Of a DNA stretch of 53,642 nt, positions 53,391 through 53,642 are shown one piece after another (positions within the stretch are counted from its first letter, which is position 1; the number at the start of each line of letters is the position of its first letter). A program made the position numbers and the translations under genes. Where the stretch lies: contig JAGCLX010000055.1 of the NCBI GenBank assembly GCA_017646785.1, positions 1 through 53,642 of the forward strand, in the 5' to 3' direction. The stretch is from Alistipes sp. (GTDB lineage Bacteria > Bacteroidota > Bacteroidia > Bacteroidales > Rikenellaceae). The notes beneath the pieces are model-generated. The model searched no databases, was not told where the DNA came from, and saw only the letters and a program-made list of their open reading frames with translations.

Positions 53391-53642
53391 TTATCGGCGA
53401 GGCTTGATATCAAGCTTCACAGGCTTAATCATATTCTCAGGTGCGAGAATAGTGTCGAGCTCCTCCTTAGTAAGGATGCCCTCCTCGAGTACGATGTCGT
53501 ACACGCGGCCACCTGTAGCCATAGCCTTCTTCGCAATCTTTGTAGAGTTCTTGTAGCCGATGATTGGGTTAAGAGCTGTTACAATACCGAAGCTATCCTT
53601 AACATACTTCAAGCACTGCTCCTCGTTAGCCTTGATGCCCTC
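53391..53642 (-). CDS. aspA: Aspartate ammonia-lyase, C-terminal part (runs off the window)
   Basis: The last 83 codons of a minus-strand gene: EGIKANEEQCLK then KDSFGIVTALNPIIGYKNST and the KKAMATGGRVYDIVLEEG tail, all standard AspA C-terminal sequence. The enzyme splits aspartate to fumarate and ammonia. The 5' end lies past 53642, so the start cannot be seen. The basic end PRR is followed by TAA. Confidence 0.93.
   Translation of the reverse strand, partial: EGIKANEEQCLKYVKDSFGIVTALNPIIGYKNSTKIAKKAMATGGRVYDIVLEEGILTKEELDTILAPENMIKPVKLDIKPRR

Noticed and set aside
1..53642. CRISPR arrays, transposases, integrases and rRNA genes
   Set aside because: I looked for regular direct repeats with spacers, DDE or tyrosine-recombinase motifs and rRNA segments and found none.

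Overview
The window looks like a chromosomal segment of a gut-type Bacteroidota, most probably order Bacteroidales; Alistipes or another Rikenellaceae is possible, but I cannot settle the genus. The basis is the recurring promoter pattern TTTG - about 19 nt - TAnnTTTG, A/T-rich leaders without Shine-Dalgarno sequences, the fimbrillin, DUF3575, DUF5119 and BACON proteins, an M64 peptidase, a DUF4923 protein and glutamate decarboxylase.

Layout. (1) 1-2178 is a low-GC island with a TIR-like (DUF1863, ThsB-like) gene overlapping a gene for a two-unit SLATT membrane protein. Terminators bound it and a repeat-rich gene-free stretch follows; it reads as a defence cassette. (2) 2179-25022 is mostly minus-strand housekeeping: katA, an unknown helical protein, flavin reductase, an LTA-synthase-like sulfatase-fold enzyme, valS-rnhA, lpxK-ssb, a DUF4923 protein, nadE, an OPT transporter with pepT, miaB and a YitT protein. 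Plus-strand groups are an M23 peptidase, a YhbP-type flavin-barrel protein and ispD; a glutathione peroxidase; and plsY. (3) 25044-29826 encodes a secreted M64 peptidase, a carboxyltransferase with three tandem biotinyl domains, and an SDR oxidoreductase.

(4) 30395-45328 is one 15-kb surface operon with a single good promoter (about 30131-30163) and a terminator at 45461-45496. It encodes a DUF3868-like/BACON/DUF3575 outer-membrane barrel, a DUF5119 lipoprotein and four large fimbrillin-type lipoproteins. One carries starch-binding-like modules; three are fused to parallel beta-helix or GLUG repeats. Three genes share almost identical signal-peptide coding sequence. Hairpins with covarying 11-bp stems and a conserved 8-nt loop follow three of the genes, without U-tracts. 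I regard this operon as the most interesting system in the window, with the TIR/SLATT pair second.

(5) 45329-53642 has an interspersed-repeat stretch, metK behind a probable SAM-II riboswitch, tRNA-Leu(GAG), coaD-lpxD-ruvC, two TlpA-like thioredoxins, tRNA-Arg(ACG), gadB and the 3' end of aspA.

The genes fit an anaerobic gut bacterium that handles oxidative stress (katA, gpx), acid (gadB), peptides (OPT plus PepT, M64) and attachment to host or dietary glycans (the fimbrillin operon). All functions are assigned by reading motifs; no database search was run.
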